Notes: a model not told the origin generated them from the letters alone. DNA of 37,251 bases from Phycisphaerales bacterium (GCA_028288775.1 JAQGHP010000183.1:1-37251), one strand, 5' to 3'; positions 8,138 through 17,234 are shown, numbered from the stretch's first letter. Numbers and translations: made by a program.

Positions 8138-9958
8138 ATGCGGCGTAGGATCGATAGAGGCCGGCGGATCGCCGGGGCGGCTTTTGTCACGACCGAACGG
8201 CTCGAATCGCGGATGCTGTTCTCGGTGACGTTTGACGCGTTCGCTCAATTGGAGCGCGTGGACACCGTGTCTGTGCCGGGCTCGACCACCGCGACGGTGC
8301 GCATCACCTACGAGGGGCCGACGATCGACACTTCGACATTCGACAGCAACGACATCATGGTGACCACGCTACAGGGATTTCATGCCGCGGGCAGATTCGC
8401 CGGCATCGACCCCACCGACCCAGGCGCGGGCCACGGAATGCGGGTGGCCGACTATTTCGTGCAGGCGCCCTTCAGCACCTTTGGATTGACCCCGGGACAG
8501 AACTACAACGTGATCTTGCAGGCTAACCAGGTCAGCGACACTTCGCTGGGCTTTCTCCCGACGGGCAACATTGGCAGCTTTGAAATCCCCACGCCGGTAG
8601 CGGGCGCCTTCACCGTCAGCGTGGACGGGCAGACGCTGGCCGACGGGCAGACGGTCGATTTCGGCGACGCGCTCGCACCGCTGGGGTCTGTCATTAAGGC
8701 CGTTACGCTCACCAACACCAGCACGGGCGCAATCACCCCTCAGGTCAACGCCGTGCAATTCCAAAACGGCGCAGTCACGCCTTCGCCTTTCAGCATATTG
8801 TCCGGCGATGTCATCCCGGCAAGCCTGGCGGCGGGGGCCTCGACGACGTTCCACGTCATCTTCAGTCCCGCCGGATTTTCCACACCGGGACAGGTCCAGA
8901 GCTTTTCCGCCGCGATCGCCATTGGCGGGACAGGCCTCGCGTCGGTCATTCCGCTGCAGCCGTTTACCCTCAACGCATCAGCCACATTGGCCGGTCTGAC
9001 TTCCGTCACTGTTCCGGTCAAGGGCCTCCCGTTCATCGACGCGGCGGGCAAGAAGGTGACAGTCAAGGTCACCGGGCCGGGTACTGCGGTCCTCGGGTTC
9101 ATCTCCTCCACAAGCCCGTTCCACGCAGACCCCAGCCTGCTGACTCTTACGGGCACCACCGCGAAAACGAAGGTCACCATTACCTCCACGGGCGGGATGA
9201 CCTTGGGCGGTCTCACCGCCGACGGACCGATCGGGTCGTTTACTGCCACGCGGACCACCCTCGGTGGGGATTTCACCGTGAACGGGGGGATCGGCGCCCT
9301 CAGCGTCTCCGCGGCGAGTTCGGGAATCGTTTCCGCATTTTCCATTGGCAGCCTCACCAGCTCGGGCGGGTTTCTTGCCGCCCTCGTAGTAGGGCCGGCG
9401 GGGGCGGCCCCGCCGGGGGCGGTGCTCGGTACCGTCAACGTCCGCGGGCCGCTGGCCGGCACGTGGGCGATCAACGGCGGGGTGCATTCGCTCACCGCGG
9501 CATCCATCAACCCGGCGTTCAGCGGCTCGATCGCGGGGCTGCTTGCCAAAATGGTCGTCAAAGGAAACGCGGGCGGAGACCTCGCCGCCCTCGCGATGGG
9601 TTCGATTCAGATCGGTGGAAACCTCGCCAACGCCCGCTATATCGCGGGGGCGAATTTCGGCGCCGATGCCCGCATCGGGGGGTCGAACGACACCTACGGG
9701 CCGGGCTCCATCGGCTCGTTCTCGGTAGGGGGTGCGACGACCGGATCGCTCGTCGCGGCGGGCTTCGACCCCGTGGACGGCATTTTCTTCAACGGCAATG
9801 ACGTCATCGACGGAGGCGCGGCAAGCGTCATCAAGTCGATCAGCGTCCGCAAGACCTCCGACGCAAATAGCCGGTTCTTTGCCGGGGCGTTCTCCAAGGT
9901 CAAGATCGCCGGCAAGACGGTCAACCCCGCGGCCGACATCCGCTTCATGGTTTCGTGA
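8138..9958 (+). CDS. Secreted choice-of-anchor-D-like repetitive protein with planctomycete LExR motif
   Basis: 606 residues from the ATG at 8138, preceded by GGGAG at 8124-8128; a TTG at 8120 is the next start upstream. The N-terminus is very basic (MRRRIDRGRR) and is followed by ERLESRMLFS, a motif I associate with planctomycete surface proteins. Residues of about 160-285 resemble a choice-of-anchor D/Ig-like unit (QTVDFGDALAPLGSVIKAV and later ASTTFHVIFSPAG). The rest, to the C-terminus, is Gly/Ala/Ser/Thr-rich with recurring short strands such as GSFTATR, GALSVSA and IKSISVR, which suggest a beta-helix or stacked beta-repeat. No catalytic motif is seen. It is probably extracellular or cell-surface, with an unknown ligand. 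It lies 13 bases upstream of the FGGY kinase, with no obvious functional link. Confidence 0.75.
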   Translation: MRRRIDRGRRIAGAAFVTTERLESRMLFSVTFDAFAQLERVDTVSVPGSTTATVRITYEGPTIDTSTFDSNDIMVTTLQGFHAAGRFAGIDPTDPGAGHGMRVADYFVQAPFSTFGLTPGQNYNVILQANQVSDTSLGFLPTGNIGSFEIPTPVAGAFTVSVDGQTLADGQTVDFGDALAPLGSVIKAVTLTNTSTGAITPQVNAVQFQNGAVTPSPFSILSGDVIPASLAAGASTTFHVIFSPAGFSTPGQVQSFSAAIAIGGTGLASVIPLQPFTLNASATLAGLTSVTVPVKGLPFIDAAGKKVTVKVTGPGTAVLGFISSTSPFHADPSLLTLTGTTAKTKVTITSTGGMTLGGLTADGPIGSFTATRTTLGGDFTVNGGIGALSVSAASSGIVSAFSIGSLTSSGGFLAALVVGPAGAAPPGAVLGTVNVRGPLAGTWAINGGVHSLTAASINPAFSGSIAGLLAKMVVKGNAGGDLAALAMGSIQIGGNLANARYIAGANFGADARIGGSNDTYGPGSIGSFSVGGATTGSLVAAGFDPVDGIFFNGNDVIDGGAASVIKSISVRKTSDANSRFFAGAFSKVKIAGKTVNPAADIRFMVS

Positions 9959-9971
9959 CGCCGATTTCTCC

Positions 9972-11327
9972 ATGCGTGTTTTGGGCATCGACATCGGTTC
10001 GTCCTCCGTGAAGTGCGCGGTGCTGCGCGGGGGCAAACTGGCGGGCGCGATCGTCCACGCCCGGTTCCCATCGCATACCGATGGCGTGCGGGTCGAGGTG
10101 GACCCGGCCGCGTTGCTGAAGGCCGTTCATACAGCAGTCGGGGACGCGGGGACCGGTGCGAAAAGTGCGGACGTGCTTGCGCTGTCGGTGATGTCGCCGG
10201 CGTGGGTGGCGATGGACGCGATGGGCCAGGCGCTCACGCCATTGGTCACGCACCAGGACCGCCGGAGCGTCGGGGTGGCGCGGGAACTCGAAAGAAAAGT
10301 GGGTAAGCAGCGGTATCTGGCACTGGCCGGAAATCGCCCGTTCCCCGGGGGGATCAGTGCGACGACCTGGGCGTGGTACTTGCAAAACGAGCCGGGGCGG
10401 CTGCGCAAGGCGGACCTCGCGGGGCATCTCAATACTTTTCTGCTCAGGCAATTCACCGGCGCGCGGGTGATCGACCCGGCGAACGCCTCCTTCACCGGTC
10501 TCTACTCCACGCCCGACCAGGGCGGGTGGAATGCGGAGTTGTGTGCGGCAGTCGGCGCGAAACCGTCACAACTTCCCGATGTTTGTGAGGCGAATGAGGT
10601 GGCGGGCCGCCTTACGAGCGAGGCCGCCGGGCGGCTGGGGCTCAAGGCGGGGATGCCCGTGCTCGTCGGCATCGTGGACACCAGTTCCGCCATGCTCCTC
10701 ACGGGGGCGAAGCCCGGGCAGTTGCTCAATTCCAGCGGATCGACGGATGTGTTGGGCCTTTGCACGAGCCGGGCCGCGCCCCACGAGCGTCTACTGACAC
10801 GGGCATTGGGCGTCGGCAGGAAATGGATGTCGGTCAGCACCCTTGCCGCGGCCGGGTCGGCCATCGCGTGGACCAAAGATCAGCTCTTCGCCGACCTCGA
10901 CTGGCCAGCATATACGCGGCTCATCAAGACGCTCTCGCGCAAGGTCCCGACGACCGGAAAACGCGCGCGCGGCCGGGCGGATCAGGACGATCCCGCGGCG
11001 GGCGTGGGCTTCGAACCATTCCTCGCCGGCGACCGCACGAGCATCGAGCAGTCCAAGGCCGCGTTCACCGGCCTGACCCTCGCCACAACGCGCAACCACA
11101 TGCTGGCGGCGGTGCTCGAAGCGCTCGCCCGAGCCAGCGCCGCCCGGCTGGAACTGCTAAAGCAAGCCAACAAGATTCCGCTGCGCCACGAAGTTGTCGT
11201 AACCGGCGGCGCGGGAGAATTGACGTCGCTGTTTCACCGCGACTGGCCGGGTAAGTGGTCCTTCCGATCCGAAAAGGAAGCCACCCTGCGCGGCCTGGCG
11301 TGCCTTGAGCCGCGGGAACGAAGCTGA
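9972..11327 (+). CDS. FGGY-family carbohydrate kinase (xylulokinase-like)
   Basis: 451 residues, slightly short for the family. It should phosphorylate a sugar or polyol with ATP in the cytoplasm; the substrate cannot be read from sequence. The N-terminal actin-like ATPase block is MRVLGIDIGSSSVKCAVL, and the substrate-side block THQDRRS lies around residue 94. The catalytic-base aspartate is D236 in VGIVDTSSAMLLTGA, and the C-terminal phosphate block is EVVVTGGAGEL. The ATG at 9972 is where homology begins. The open frame extends 240 bases upstream into the previous gene and is a shadow there. No good ribosome binding site is visible, so translation may depend on the gene 13 bases upstream. 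Confidence 0.88.
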   Translation: MRVLGIDIGSSSVKCAVLRGGKLAGAIVHARFPSHTDGVRVEVDPAALLKAVHTAVGDAGTGAKSADVLALSVMSPAWVAMDAMGQALTPLVTHQDRRSVGVARELERKVGKQRYLALAGNRPFPGGISATTWAWYLQNEPGRLRKADLAGHLNTFLLRQFTGARVIDPANASFTGLYSTPDQGGWNAELCAAVGAKPSQLPDVCEANEVAGRLTSEAAGRLGLKAGMPVLVGIVDTSSAMLLTGAKPGQLLNSSGSTDVLGLCTSRAAPHERLLTRALGVGRKWMSVSTLAAAGSAIAWTKDQLFADLDWPAYTRLIKTLSRKVPTTGKRARGRADQDDPAAGVGFEPFLAGDRTSIEQSKAAFTGLTLATTRNHMLAAVLEALARASAARLELLKQANKIPLRHEVVVTGGAGELTSLFHRDWPGKWSFRSEKEATLRGLACLEPRERS

Positions 11328-11382
11328 AGCAAACCGGGCTGCCGCATCGCGGCGGCATTCGATTTGTGGGCAGCGGAATCTC

Positions 11383-12030
11383 ATGTCAGCGAGTCCGCGG
11401 CATTATTTCACGTGCCGACCCGCAAGTGCCCGGCTGAGGCCGCCATGGCACACCGTCCCGAGACATTTCGTCAGGTCGTTGCGGCTGCTGGGGCTGCTCC
11501 TGCTGGCGTCGCTGGCCGGCGGATGCGTGCATTATGAGTACGACCTGATCGATCCACACGGCCCCGTCCGTCCGATCGCGAAGGCGCTGGACGTGCAGCG
11601 CGGTCCGATCGCATACCACTTCAAGAATCTGAACACGCGCTTGCGGCTGGTGATTGAGAATGCGTCGGACCAGCCTGTTTCGCTGCTCGGGAACGGCAGC
11701 TATCTCGTTGATCCGCGGCAGGAGGCGATCGCATTTTCGGCGCGGGTAATTCCGCCGCATGCGCACGTCACATTCAGCTTCCCGCCGGTGTGGCCGGTGT
11801 ATGGGGTGTGGCGCGACCCGGGTTGGTACGGGCCGGGGTGGGGTTGGGGGCCGTATTACTATGGCGATTGGATCGGGCCGCCTTATTACTCGTACTACGA
11901 GATGCGCGGCCCGCCTCCGCCGGGCTACTTCGAATGGCCGTCGGGAAAACGAATCCGCCTCAACTTCGCCTACCAACAGGACGGCAGCTGGTTCAGCCAC
12001 GAGTTCATCATCCTGAAACGACGGCGGTGA
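11383..12030 (+). CDS. Putative lipoprotein, Gly/Tyr/Pro-rich
   Basis: 215 residues from the ATG at 11383. The N-terminus is long and basic, then LRLLGLLLLASLAGGC gives a lipoprotein signal with cysteine at the cleavage site. The residue three before the cysteine is alanine instead of leucine, so the lipobox is imperfect. The following 110 or so residues look beta-rich and soluble. A low-complexity segment of Trp, Gly, Tyr and Pro (about 11800-11930) precedes a short basic C-terminus. An alternative TTG start at 11305 would overlap the kinase gene and is unlikely. The 3' end overlaps the convergent CPBP protease gene by 23 bases. I recognise no family. It is probably an envelope protein of unknown function. 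Confidence 0.65.
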   Translation: MSASPRHYFTCRPASARLRPPWHTVPRHFVRSLRLLGLLLLASLAGGCVHYEYDLIDPHGPVRPIAKALDVQRGPIAYHFKNLNTRLRLVIENASDQPVSLLGNGSYLVDPRQEAIAFSARVIPPHAHVTFSFPPVWPVYGVWRDPGWYGPGWGWGPYYYGDWIGPPYYSYYEMRGPPPPGYFEWPSGKRIRLNFAYQQDGSWFSHEFIILKRRR

Positions 12031-12967
12031 CGGCCTCCACCTGCTCCCGGGCGCGTCGCTGCAAATAGAGGATCACCAGGAGCACCACGAGAAGCGACAC
12101 CGCGAGAGAGCCCCAGTCCCAATTGCGTCCTCCGAAATCCACGTTCAAACCAGGCAGGACCACGGCAATGCCGTTGTTGACGATATGACAGGCGATCGTC
12201 GGCCGGATGCTGCCAACGCGGTGGGCCACGAATCCCAGGTAGAGCCCAAACAGGAATGCGAAAGAGCTGTGGACGGGATCCATGTGGAGGATTCCGAACA
12301 GCACGGACGTGATGATAATTCCCCACGCCGGCCCCCATCGCTCGACGAGCCGCGTTTGCGAATAGCCGCGGAAGTACGTTTCCTCGGCAACGCCCGCGGC
12401 CAGCGCCACGCAGAACAGCGCCAGCGCCATATCCCGGCGGGAAAGGTGCCGCATCACGTCGTCGAGAAGCTTCAGCGTGCCCGAGTTGGTGAAGCCCATG
12501 AGGTTGATGAGCGAATTGCACGCCTGGCTCACGGCGAGCGCGCCCAGCACCGCGATCGCGTAGCCGACGAACGACAGACTCGATGGCGTCAGCCGCAGGC
12601 GCGCCCGCAGGGGCACGGGCGAAAGCCGGGCGGCGACGAGCGCCGCCCCGAGGAGCGTTAGAGAAGTTGTAAGGGCGACGGGGAACAGGACGGCGGGGAT
12701 GCGCTGCGCCTCTTCAAGCGAATGTCGGAGCGCAACGGCGTCGGAGAGGATGCCGGTGCCGTTTAGGATGAGAGTCGCCAGCAACATCGCCACGCCGCCG
12801 ATGATGAGCGAGACGACTATCACGATGATGAACGCCACGAACACCGGCCAGACCCGCGGCTTGGGGGGCGCGTATCGCAAGTCCGGCGGCGCATACGGAA
12901 ATACCGGGTACGGCAGTGGAATCTCAGCGGGGTCGAAGGGCGATGGAAGGGGGAGCGGGTCGGTCAT
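12008..12967 (-). CDS. CPBP-family intramembrane glutamic protease (CAAX/Abi type)
   Basis: 319 residues. A Pro/Tyr-rich cytoplasmic tail of about 38 residues is followed by around eight membrane segments. The family motifs are complete: EETYFR at residues 195-200 (catalytic EExxxR), FGILH with H228, and HIVNN with H261 and N265. These proteins cleave membrane-embedded substrates or act as processing factors; the substrate here is unknown. It is co-directional with, and 97 bases downstream of, a one-pass membrane protein gene that itself follows an ECF sigma factor. A role in regulated proteolysis of that protein is therefore possible. The start is the ATG at 12967. The 3' end overlaps the convergent lipoprotein gene. 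Confidence 0.9.
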   Translation of the reverse strand: MTDPLPLPSPFDPAEIPLPYPVFPYAPPDLRYAPPKPRVWPVFVAFIIVIVVSLIIGGVAMLLATLILNGTGILSDAVALRHSLEEAQRIPAVLFPVALTTSLTLLGAALVAARLSPVPLRARLRLTPSSLSFVGYAIAVLGALAVSQACNSLINLMGFTNSGTLKLLDDVMRHLSRRDMALALFCVALAAGVAEETYFRGYSQTRLVERWGPAWGIIITSVLFGILHMDPVHSSFAFLFGLYLGFVAHRVGSIRPTIACHIVNNGIAVVLPGLNVDFGGRNWDWGSLAVSLLVVLLVILYLQRRAREQVEAVTAVVSG

Positions 12968-13064
12968 ACGAAGCGCCTCGGATCAATCGCGGCGTGGTCT
13001 GCGCCGCGGCGCGGATTCTCGGCAAGTGCGGACGGATTTGCAATGCGATCCGCGCGCAGGAAAG

Positions 13065-13418
13065 TCAGACCTGTTCCGGAAGGAGTAGGCGCATGCCGCG
13101 GGGAATCTGGGGCAGGCCGGGAAGCTCGGGGATGGTGGGGATCGTCCACTGGAAGCGGGGCTCCTTGAGCGGGACTTCTTTGACGAGCGGAAGCGATTGC
13201 CGGGAGGGATCATGCTCCCGCTGGCGAGCGGGATGTGCCAGGACCGCCAGCAGCACCGCCGCCGCCGCGGCAAGCGCCGCGCCCAATCCGCCGAGGAGCA
13301 TCGGCAGGGGGGAAGCCGCCCGGCGGGCGGGGAGAACGTCATGGGCCAGATCGCCGGGATAGCGCGCGTGCCGGTACTCGCCTTGGGCACATTGAAGTTG
13401 TTCTCGGAGTTGGCTCAT
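13065..13418 (-). CDS. One-pass membrane protein downstream of ECF sigma factor, candidate anti-sigma factor
   Basis: 117 residues beginning MSQLREQLQCAQGEYRHARY. A cytoplasmic-type N-terminal segment of about 38 residues is followed by one membrane helix (about residues 40-63, LLGGLGAALAAAAAVLLAVL). A Pro-rich C-terminal part of about 50 residues lacks cysteine. There is no HxxxCxxC zinc anti-sigma motif. The assignment rests on position: it begins 28 bases after the sigma factor gene on the same strand, the usual place for a cognate anti-sigma factor, and the CPBP protease gene follows. The start is the ATG at 13418 without a clear ribosome binding site. It could also be an unrelated membrane protein. 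Confidence 0.6.
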   Translation of the reverse strand: MSQLREQLQCAQGEYRHARYPGDLAHDVLPARRAASPLPMLLGGLGAALAAAAAVLLAVLAHPARQREHDPSRQSLPLVKEVPLKEPRFQWTIPTIPELPGLPQIPRGMRLLLPEQV

Positions 13419-13446
13419 AGCGAAATCATTTGTCCCTGGTCCTTGT

Positions 13447-13983
13447 TTAGACCAAGGCCTTCAGTTTCATCCGCATCGTCCTCAACGCCTGGTGGACGGT
13501 GGCTTTTACGGTGCCCTCGGCACACTGCATGGCGACGGCGGTTTGCTCAACCGACATCTCTTCAAAGAAACGCAGCACCACCGCCTCCCGCTGCCGATGG
13601 GGCAGGTCGGCGAGCGAAGCGTGCAGGCAGTCGCGCCGCTCCGAAAGTTCCGCCGAGGCGTCCGGGGATGGGTCCCACATGTCCGTCGGCGCTAGAAACG
13701 ACTCGGGCTCCAGCTCGGCCGTCGGGCGCTGCGATCGGCGGATCTCCCGCACCACATTAATCGCGATGCCCAGCGCCCACGTGCGAAGCTGGCTCTCGCC
13801 GCGGAAGCCGGGCAACTGCCTGAGAAACCGGACTGCCGATTCCTGCGTGGCGTCCTGAGCCCGGTCCGGGTCACGCAGCAGGCTCAGGCTCAGCCGATAC
13901 CAGGGATCCTGCAACTCGCGCAGCAGACGCGCTTGCGCATCTCGATTGCCGCGGCGTGCTGCTACGATCGTCTGGTCATCCAC
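13447..13983 (-). CDS. RNA polymerase sigma factor, ECF (sigma-70 family)
   Basis: 178 residues from a GTG start at 13983. Region 2 spans about residues 10-85 (LLRDPDRAQDATQESAVRF, then FRGESQLRTWALGIAINVV), which binds core polymerase and the -10 element. Region 4 spans about residues 118-175 (LPHRQREAVVLRFFEEMS, then CAEGTVKATVHQALRTMR), a helix-turn-helix for the -35 element. There is no C-terminal extension. It leads a minus-strand set with a one-pass membrane protein and a CPBP protease, suggesting control by a membrane-bound inhibitor. The target genes cannot be read from the window. Confidence 0.93.
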   Translation of the reverse strand: MDDQTIVAARRGNRDAQARLLRELQDPWYRLSLSLLRDPDRAQDATQESAVRFLRQLPGFRGESQLRTWALGIAINVVREIRRSQRPTAELEPESFLAPTDMWDPSPDASAELSERRDCLHASLADLPHRQREAVVLRFFEEMSVEQTAVAMQCAEGTVKATVHQALRTMRMKLKALV

Positions 13984-14341
13984 AGGTTTTGTCCCGTCGA
14001 AAGTCAGTGCGGCGAGGCGGTCATGGGTTTAGTGGGGATCAACCGATGACTCCTCGTGGAGCCTCGCTAACGGCATCACAGATGGCCCCGGTAAACACGC
14101 GACGCTTTACATACGCGTCGGCACACAGCCAAGTTACATCTTGCCGAAAAGGGAGCTCAACTTGAAGCCCTTTTGGCGATTAGCGCAAACTTTGTCCGCC
14201 GCCCGACGTTGTATAATGAGTGAGCGGCTAGTATCTTACCGCCTCCTGTTCGGCTGTCCGTGTTGGGTGGTCTCCCTGTAACTCACGGCACACGCTGTAT
14301 TAACAAGTAACACCTGACCACAGACTACGGACTACCCTATA
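13984..14341 (+). promoter_or_regulatory. Divergent spacer between the ECF sigma gene and typA, with a likely typA promoter
   Basis: This 358-base stretch has no convincing gene. A perfect TATAAT lies at 14212-14217. The best -35 is weak (ACTTTG at 14189-14194 with 17 bases between, or TTTGTC at 14191-14196 with 15). Transcription from there would leave a leader of about 120 bases. A second TATAAT at 14338-14343 overlaps the typA start codon and is probably chance. A small hairpin CGACGC/GCGTCG lies at 14100-14120. No promoter for the sigma gene on the other strand could be picked out. Confidence 0.45.
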
Positions 14342-16204
14342 ATGAATTCCGTGAGAAACGACGTTCGTAATGTTGCCATTATTGCCCACGTTGACCATGG
14401 GAAGACGACCTTGGTTGACGCTTTACTGCGCCAATGTGGAAATTTCCGCGACAGCCAGGTCCAGCAGGATACCCTGCTCGATTCCAATCCCCTGGAGCGT
14501 GAACGCGGCATCACCATTCTGGCCAAGAACGTGGCCATCAATTATGTGGACCCGGTCACCGGCCAGACCACGAAGATCAATCTTATTGACACTCCCGGCC
14601 ACGCCGACTTCGGCGGAGAAGTCGAGCGTGTCCTAAGCATGGCCGACGGCGTGTTCCTGCTCGTGGACGCCGCCGAGGGCGCGATGCCGCAGACCCGCTT
14701 CGTGCTCAAAAAGGCTTTCCAGCACGAACTGCGTCCGATCGTGGTCATCAACAAGATCGACCGCCCCGACGCCCGCGCCAACGAGGTGCTCAACGAGGTC
14801 TTTGACCTGTTCGTTGAACTGGGCGCGGACGATGAGACGCTCGACTTCCCCGTCCTCTACGCCAGCGGACGCCAGGGCATCGCGTCGTGGAAGCTTGAGG
14901 AGAAGGGCACGAGCATCGTCCCCGTCTTCGAGGCACTGCTGCGGCACGTTCCCGCGCCGCATGGCGATCCGGACAAGTCCCTGCAGATTCAGATCAGCAA
15001 TATTCAGTACAACGATTACGTGGGCCGAATTGGCGTCGGTCGCATTTATAACGGCGTCATCAAGACCGGCCAGCAGGTCAGCGTCGTCCGCAGGGACGGC
15101 ACGGTTATCAAGAGCAAGGTCCAGCAGTTGCAGGTGTTCGAGGGCCTGGGCCGCAAGAACGCCGACAACGCCGCCGCGGGGGACATCGTCGCCCTCGTAG
15201 GCCTTGAATCGGTGGACATCGGCGACAGCATCTGCGACCCGGTGAATCCCCAGCCGTTGCAGGCGACCGAGATCGAGCCGCCCACGCTGACGATGATGTT
15301 CAGCGTGAACGATTCCCCGTTCGTCGGCAAGGAAGGCAAGTTCGTCACCAGCCGCAACCTTCGCGAGCGCCTCACCAAGGAACTCGAGAGCAACGTCGCG
15401 CTGAAGGTCGAGGAGACGGTGGACAAGGATGCTTTCAAGGTTTCCGGCCGCGGCCTGTTGCATCTGGGCATCTTGATCGAGAACATGCGCCGCGAAGGCT
15501 TCGAGCTGTCGATCAGCAAGCCGCACGTGATCATGCAGAAGGACAAGGAGACCGGCGGGATCCTCGAGCCGATCGAGTACCTCGTGGTGGACGTGCCCGA
15601 TAAGAACATGGGCGGCGTGATGGAGCTCGTCGGCAATCGCAAGGGCGAGCTGGTTCGCATGGACAACCGCGAAGGCCAGGTCCACCTTGAGTTCACCATC
15701 CCCGCCCGCGGCCTGATTGGCCTGCGGACGCGCATGCTCACCGCCACGCAGGGGCAGGCGATCATGCACCACAATTTCCACGAATACGCCCCCACCCGCG
15801 GCGACGTCCCGGGCCGCGCCAACGGCGTTATGGTCAGCATGGCCACGGGGAGCGTCAATGCCTTCGCACTGAACAACCTTCAGGAACGCGGCGTGATGTT
15901 CGTCGCCCCCGGCGAACCCGTGTACGAGGGCCAGGTCGTCGCCGAGAACGCGCGCGACAATGACATGGCCGTGAACCCCACGACCGCAAAGAAGCTGTCG
16001 AACATGCGGACGACCAGCAGCGACGAAAACATCATCCTTAAGCCCGCGCGGAAGATGACCCTCGAGCAGGCGCTAGAGTACATTGAGGAAGACGAGCTGG
16101 TCGAAGCCACCCCGCAAAACATCCGCCTCCGCAAGGCGCATCTCACCGAAAACCAGCGCAAACGCGCGGGACGCGGGAAGAGTGCGGAAGTGGTTGAGGT
16201 GTGA
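14342..16204 (+). CDS. typA: Ribosome-associated GTPase TypA/BipA
   Basis: 620 residues, close to the usual length of just over 600. It is a translational GTPase that binds the ribosome and helps growth under cold or other stress, probably by aiding 50S assembly. The GTP-binding motifs are complete: AHVDHGKTT at residues 15-23, the switch I block RERGITI, DTPGH, and NKID. The EF-G-like domains follow, with GRGLLHLGILIENMRREG in domain III and the TypA-specific C-terminal part (LKPARKMTLEQALEYIEEDE) near the end. The start is the ATG at 14342. The gene stands alone with its own candidate promoter and a strong terminator. The protein is highly conserved and shows nothing odd. Confidence 0.97.
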   Translation: MNSVRNDVRNVAIIAHVDHGKTTLVDALLRQCGNFRDSQVQQDTLLDSNPLERERGITILAKNVAINYVDPVTGQTTKINLIDTPGHADFGGEVERVLSMADGVFLLVDAAEGAMPQTRFVLKKAFQHELRPIVVINKIDRPDARANEVLNEVFDLFVELGADDETLDFPVLYASGRQGIASWKLEEKGTSIVPVFEALLRHVPAPHGDPDKSLQIQISNIQYNDYVGRIGVGRIYNGVIKTGQQVSVVRRDGTVIKSKVQQLQVFEGLGRKNADNAAAGDIVALVGLESVDIGDSICDPVNPQPLQATEIEPPTLTMMFSVNDSPFVGKEGKFVTSRNLRERLTKELESNVALKVEETVDKDAFKVSGRGLLHLGILIENMRREGFELSISKPHVIMQKDKETGGILEPIEYLVVDVPDKNMGGVMELVGNRKGELVRMDNREGQVHLEFTIPARGLIGLRTRMLTATQGQAIMHHNFHEYAPTRGDVPGRANGVMVSMATGSVNAFALNNLQERGVMFVAPGEPVYEGQVVAENARDNDMAVNPTTAKKLSNMRTTSSDENIILKPARKMTLEQALEYIEEDELVEATPQNIRLRKAHLTENQRKRAGRGKSAEVVEV

Positions 16205-16239
16205 GGCAGCGAGACGAGCAGGATGAAAAATGCGAATGT

Positions 16240-16270
16240 AAAAAAGGCCCGCACCATGCGGGCCTTTTTT
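16240..16270. terminator. Bidirectional intrinsic terminator between typA and the Rpn nuclease gene
   Basis: Six A residues, an 8-bp perfect GC stem GGCCCGCA/TGCGGGCC around the loop CCA, then six T residues. The structure is symmetric, so it can end typA transcription on the plus strand and the convergent nuclease gene on the minus strand. Confidence 0.93.
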
Positions 16271-16298
16271 ATTTTGTGCCTATCGCCTGCGTTCGCAG

Positions 16299-17234
16299 CT
16301 AACCGCGCGTCCCGATCCAAGCCTCGACATCAGCAAACGATTCGAAGGCGAGTAAATCGACTAAGAGGTCGTCAAGCGCCTGATCCGCAAGCCCATCGAT
16401 CCGCGCCTGCAATTCCTGCGGAACGGCGCCAAAGCGATGACCCAGGAGGCGCAGGATGTCTTTTACTCCCTTTTGATGGAAGCCCTGTGCCTTTCCTCGT
16501 TCAACTGCCTCCCGGTCCCATTCGTAAACCACGTCCATAATCGTCTCCCGTTCTTTGGGCTCGATCGCCTCCACTTCCCGATTATACCGCGTCATTTCCT
16601 CGGATGTGAGTCGCAGGTAAGTTTCCATAAATGCGCGAATTTGCGAGCTGCGGCCGACGTCCAGCCGCAAGGTCGCCATCATCCGCATGAATTCCACCTT
16701 CACCCGCGGACGATCCTCCGCCGGGATCTGCATCTTCGCCATCAGCGCCGCCGCAACAGGATTGGGCTGGCGTATGAAGTCGCGCCAGTTCAATCGATTG
16801 AGTTGAATCACGCGATATGAAAAATCGAGCACGGTTTTGTCGGGAAACGCCACGCAATAATTTTCGGGCTCGGGGCGCTGCGGCGAGTCGTATGAGAACA
16901 GCGCCACCGGATAGACCGGCAGATCGAATTTCTCGTGCAGTCGCGCAAAATAGCGGAACATGCGTTTGGGGAATTGGTCCTGCACGGATGATTGGTTCTC
17001 CACATGAATCAGAAAAAACGCGTCCTCTCCGCGGAACCTCACCTTCGCGATCAGGTCCACTTCATGACGGTCGTTTCCGAACACATCGGTGAAAATCTCC
17101 TTGTCCAGGAACTCCACGCGCTCGCGGCCGACATATTCCGCGAGTTGCGGCAGGAACAATTCCACAAACTCAAAAAAGAACGTGGTCAACAGCCGTTTGA
17201 ACAGCCCGTCGTGGTCGATGCGGTCGTCTGACAT
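16299..17234 (-). CDS. Rpn/YhgA-family PD-(D/E)XK nuclease with DUF4351-like C-terminus
   Basis: 311 residues. The N-terminal half is a transposase-31/Rpn-like restriction-fold domain. It has the opening HDGLFKRLL, D60 in HEVDLIAKV, and E79 and Q81 in FFLIHVENQ, consistent with the metal-binding D...ExQ signature of the family. The C-terminal 60 or so residues (LLGHRFGAVPQELQARIDGL, then AFESFADVEAWI) resemble DUF4351. Family members are DNA endonucleases linked to RecA-independent recombination and, in some cases, phage defence. Despite the transposase-like name there are no inverted ends around this copy, so I do not call it mobile. The start is the ATG at 17234, with no clear ribosome binding site. 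It converges on typA and diverges from the HdeD gene. Confidence 0.85.
   Translation of the reverse strand: MSDDRIDHDGLFKRLLTTFFFEFVELFLPQLAEYVGRERVEFLDKEIFTDVFGNDRHEVDLIAKVRFRGEDAFFLIHVENQSSVQDQFPKRMFRYFARLHEKFDLPVYPVALFSYDSPQRPEPENYCVAFPDKTVLDFSYRVIQLNRLNWRDFIRQPNPVAAALMAKMQIPAEDRPRVKVEFMRMMATLRLDVGRSSQIRAFMETYLRLTSEEMTRYNREVEAIEPKERETIMDVVYEWDREAVERGKAQGFHQKGVKDILRLLGHRFGAVPQELQARIDGLADQALDDLLVDLLAFESFADVEAWIGTRG

Noticed and set aside
8978..10036. Open frame on the minus strand across the secreted protein gene (352 codons)
   Set aside because: Charged, low-complexity translation, no ribosome binding site, entirely covered by a real plus-strand gene.
14085..14160. Possible tRNA or small RNA in the typA upstream region
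   Set aside because: A short hairpin is present but no cloverleaf arms or T-loop consensus could be found.
14338..14343. Second TATAAT at the typA start codon
   Set aside because: It overlaps the ATG, so transcription from it would start inside the gene. No -35 is present at the right distance.
14633..15781. Long open frame on the minus strand inside typA
   Set aside because: It is antisense to the fully conserved TypA coding region, a typical high-GC shadow frame.
16299..17234. Rpn nuclease as part of a transposable element
   Set aside because: No inverted ends or target duplications surround it, its neighbours are ordinary genes, and it shares a clean terminator with typA.
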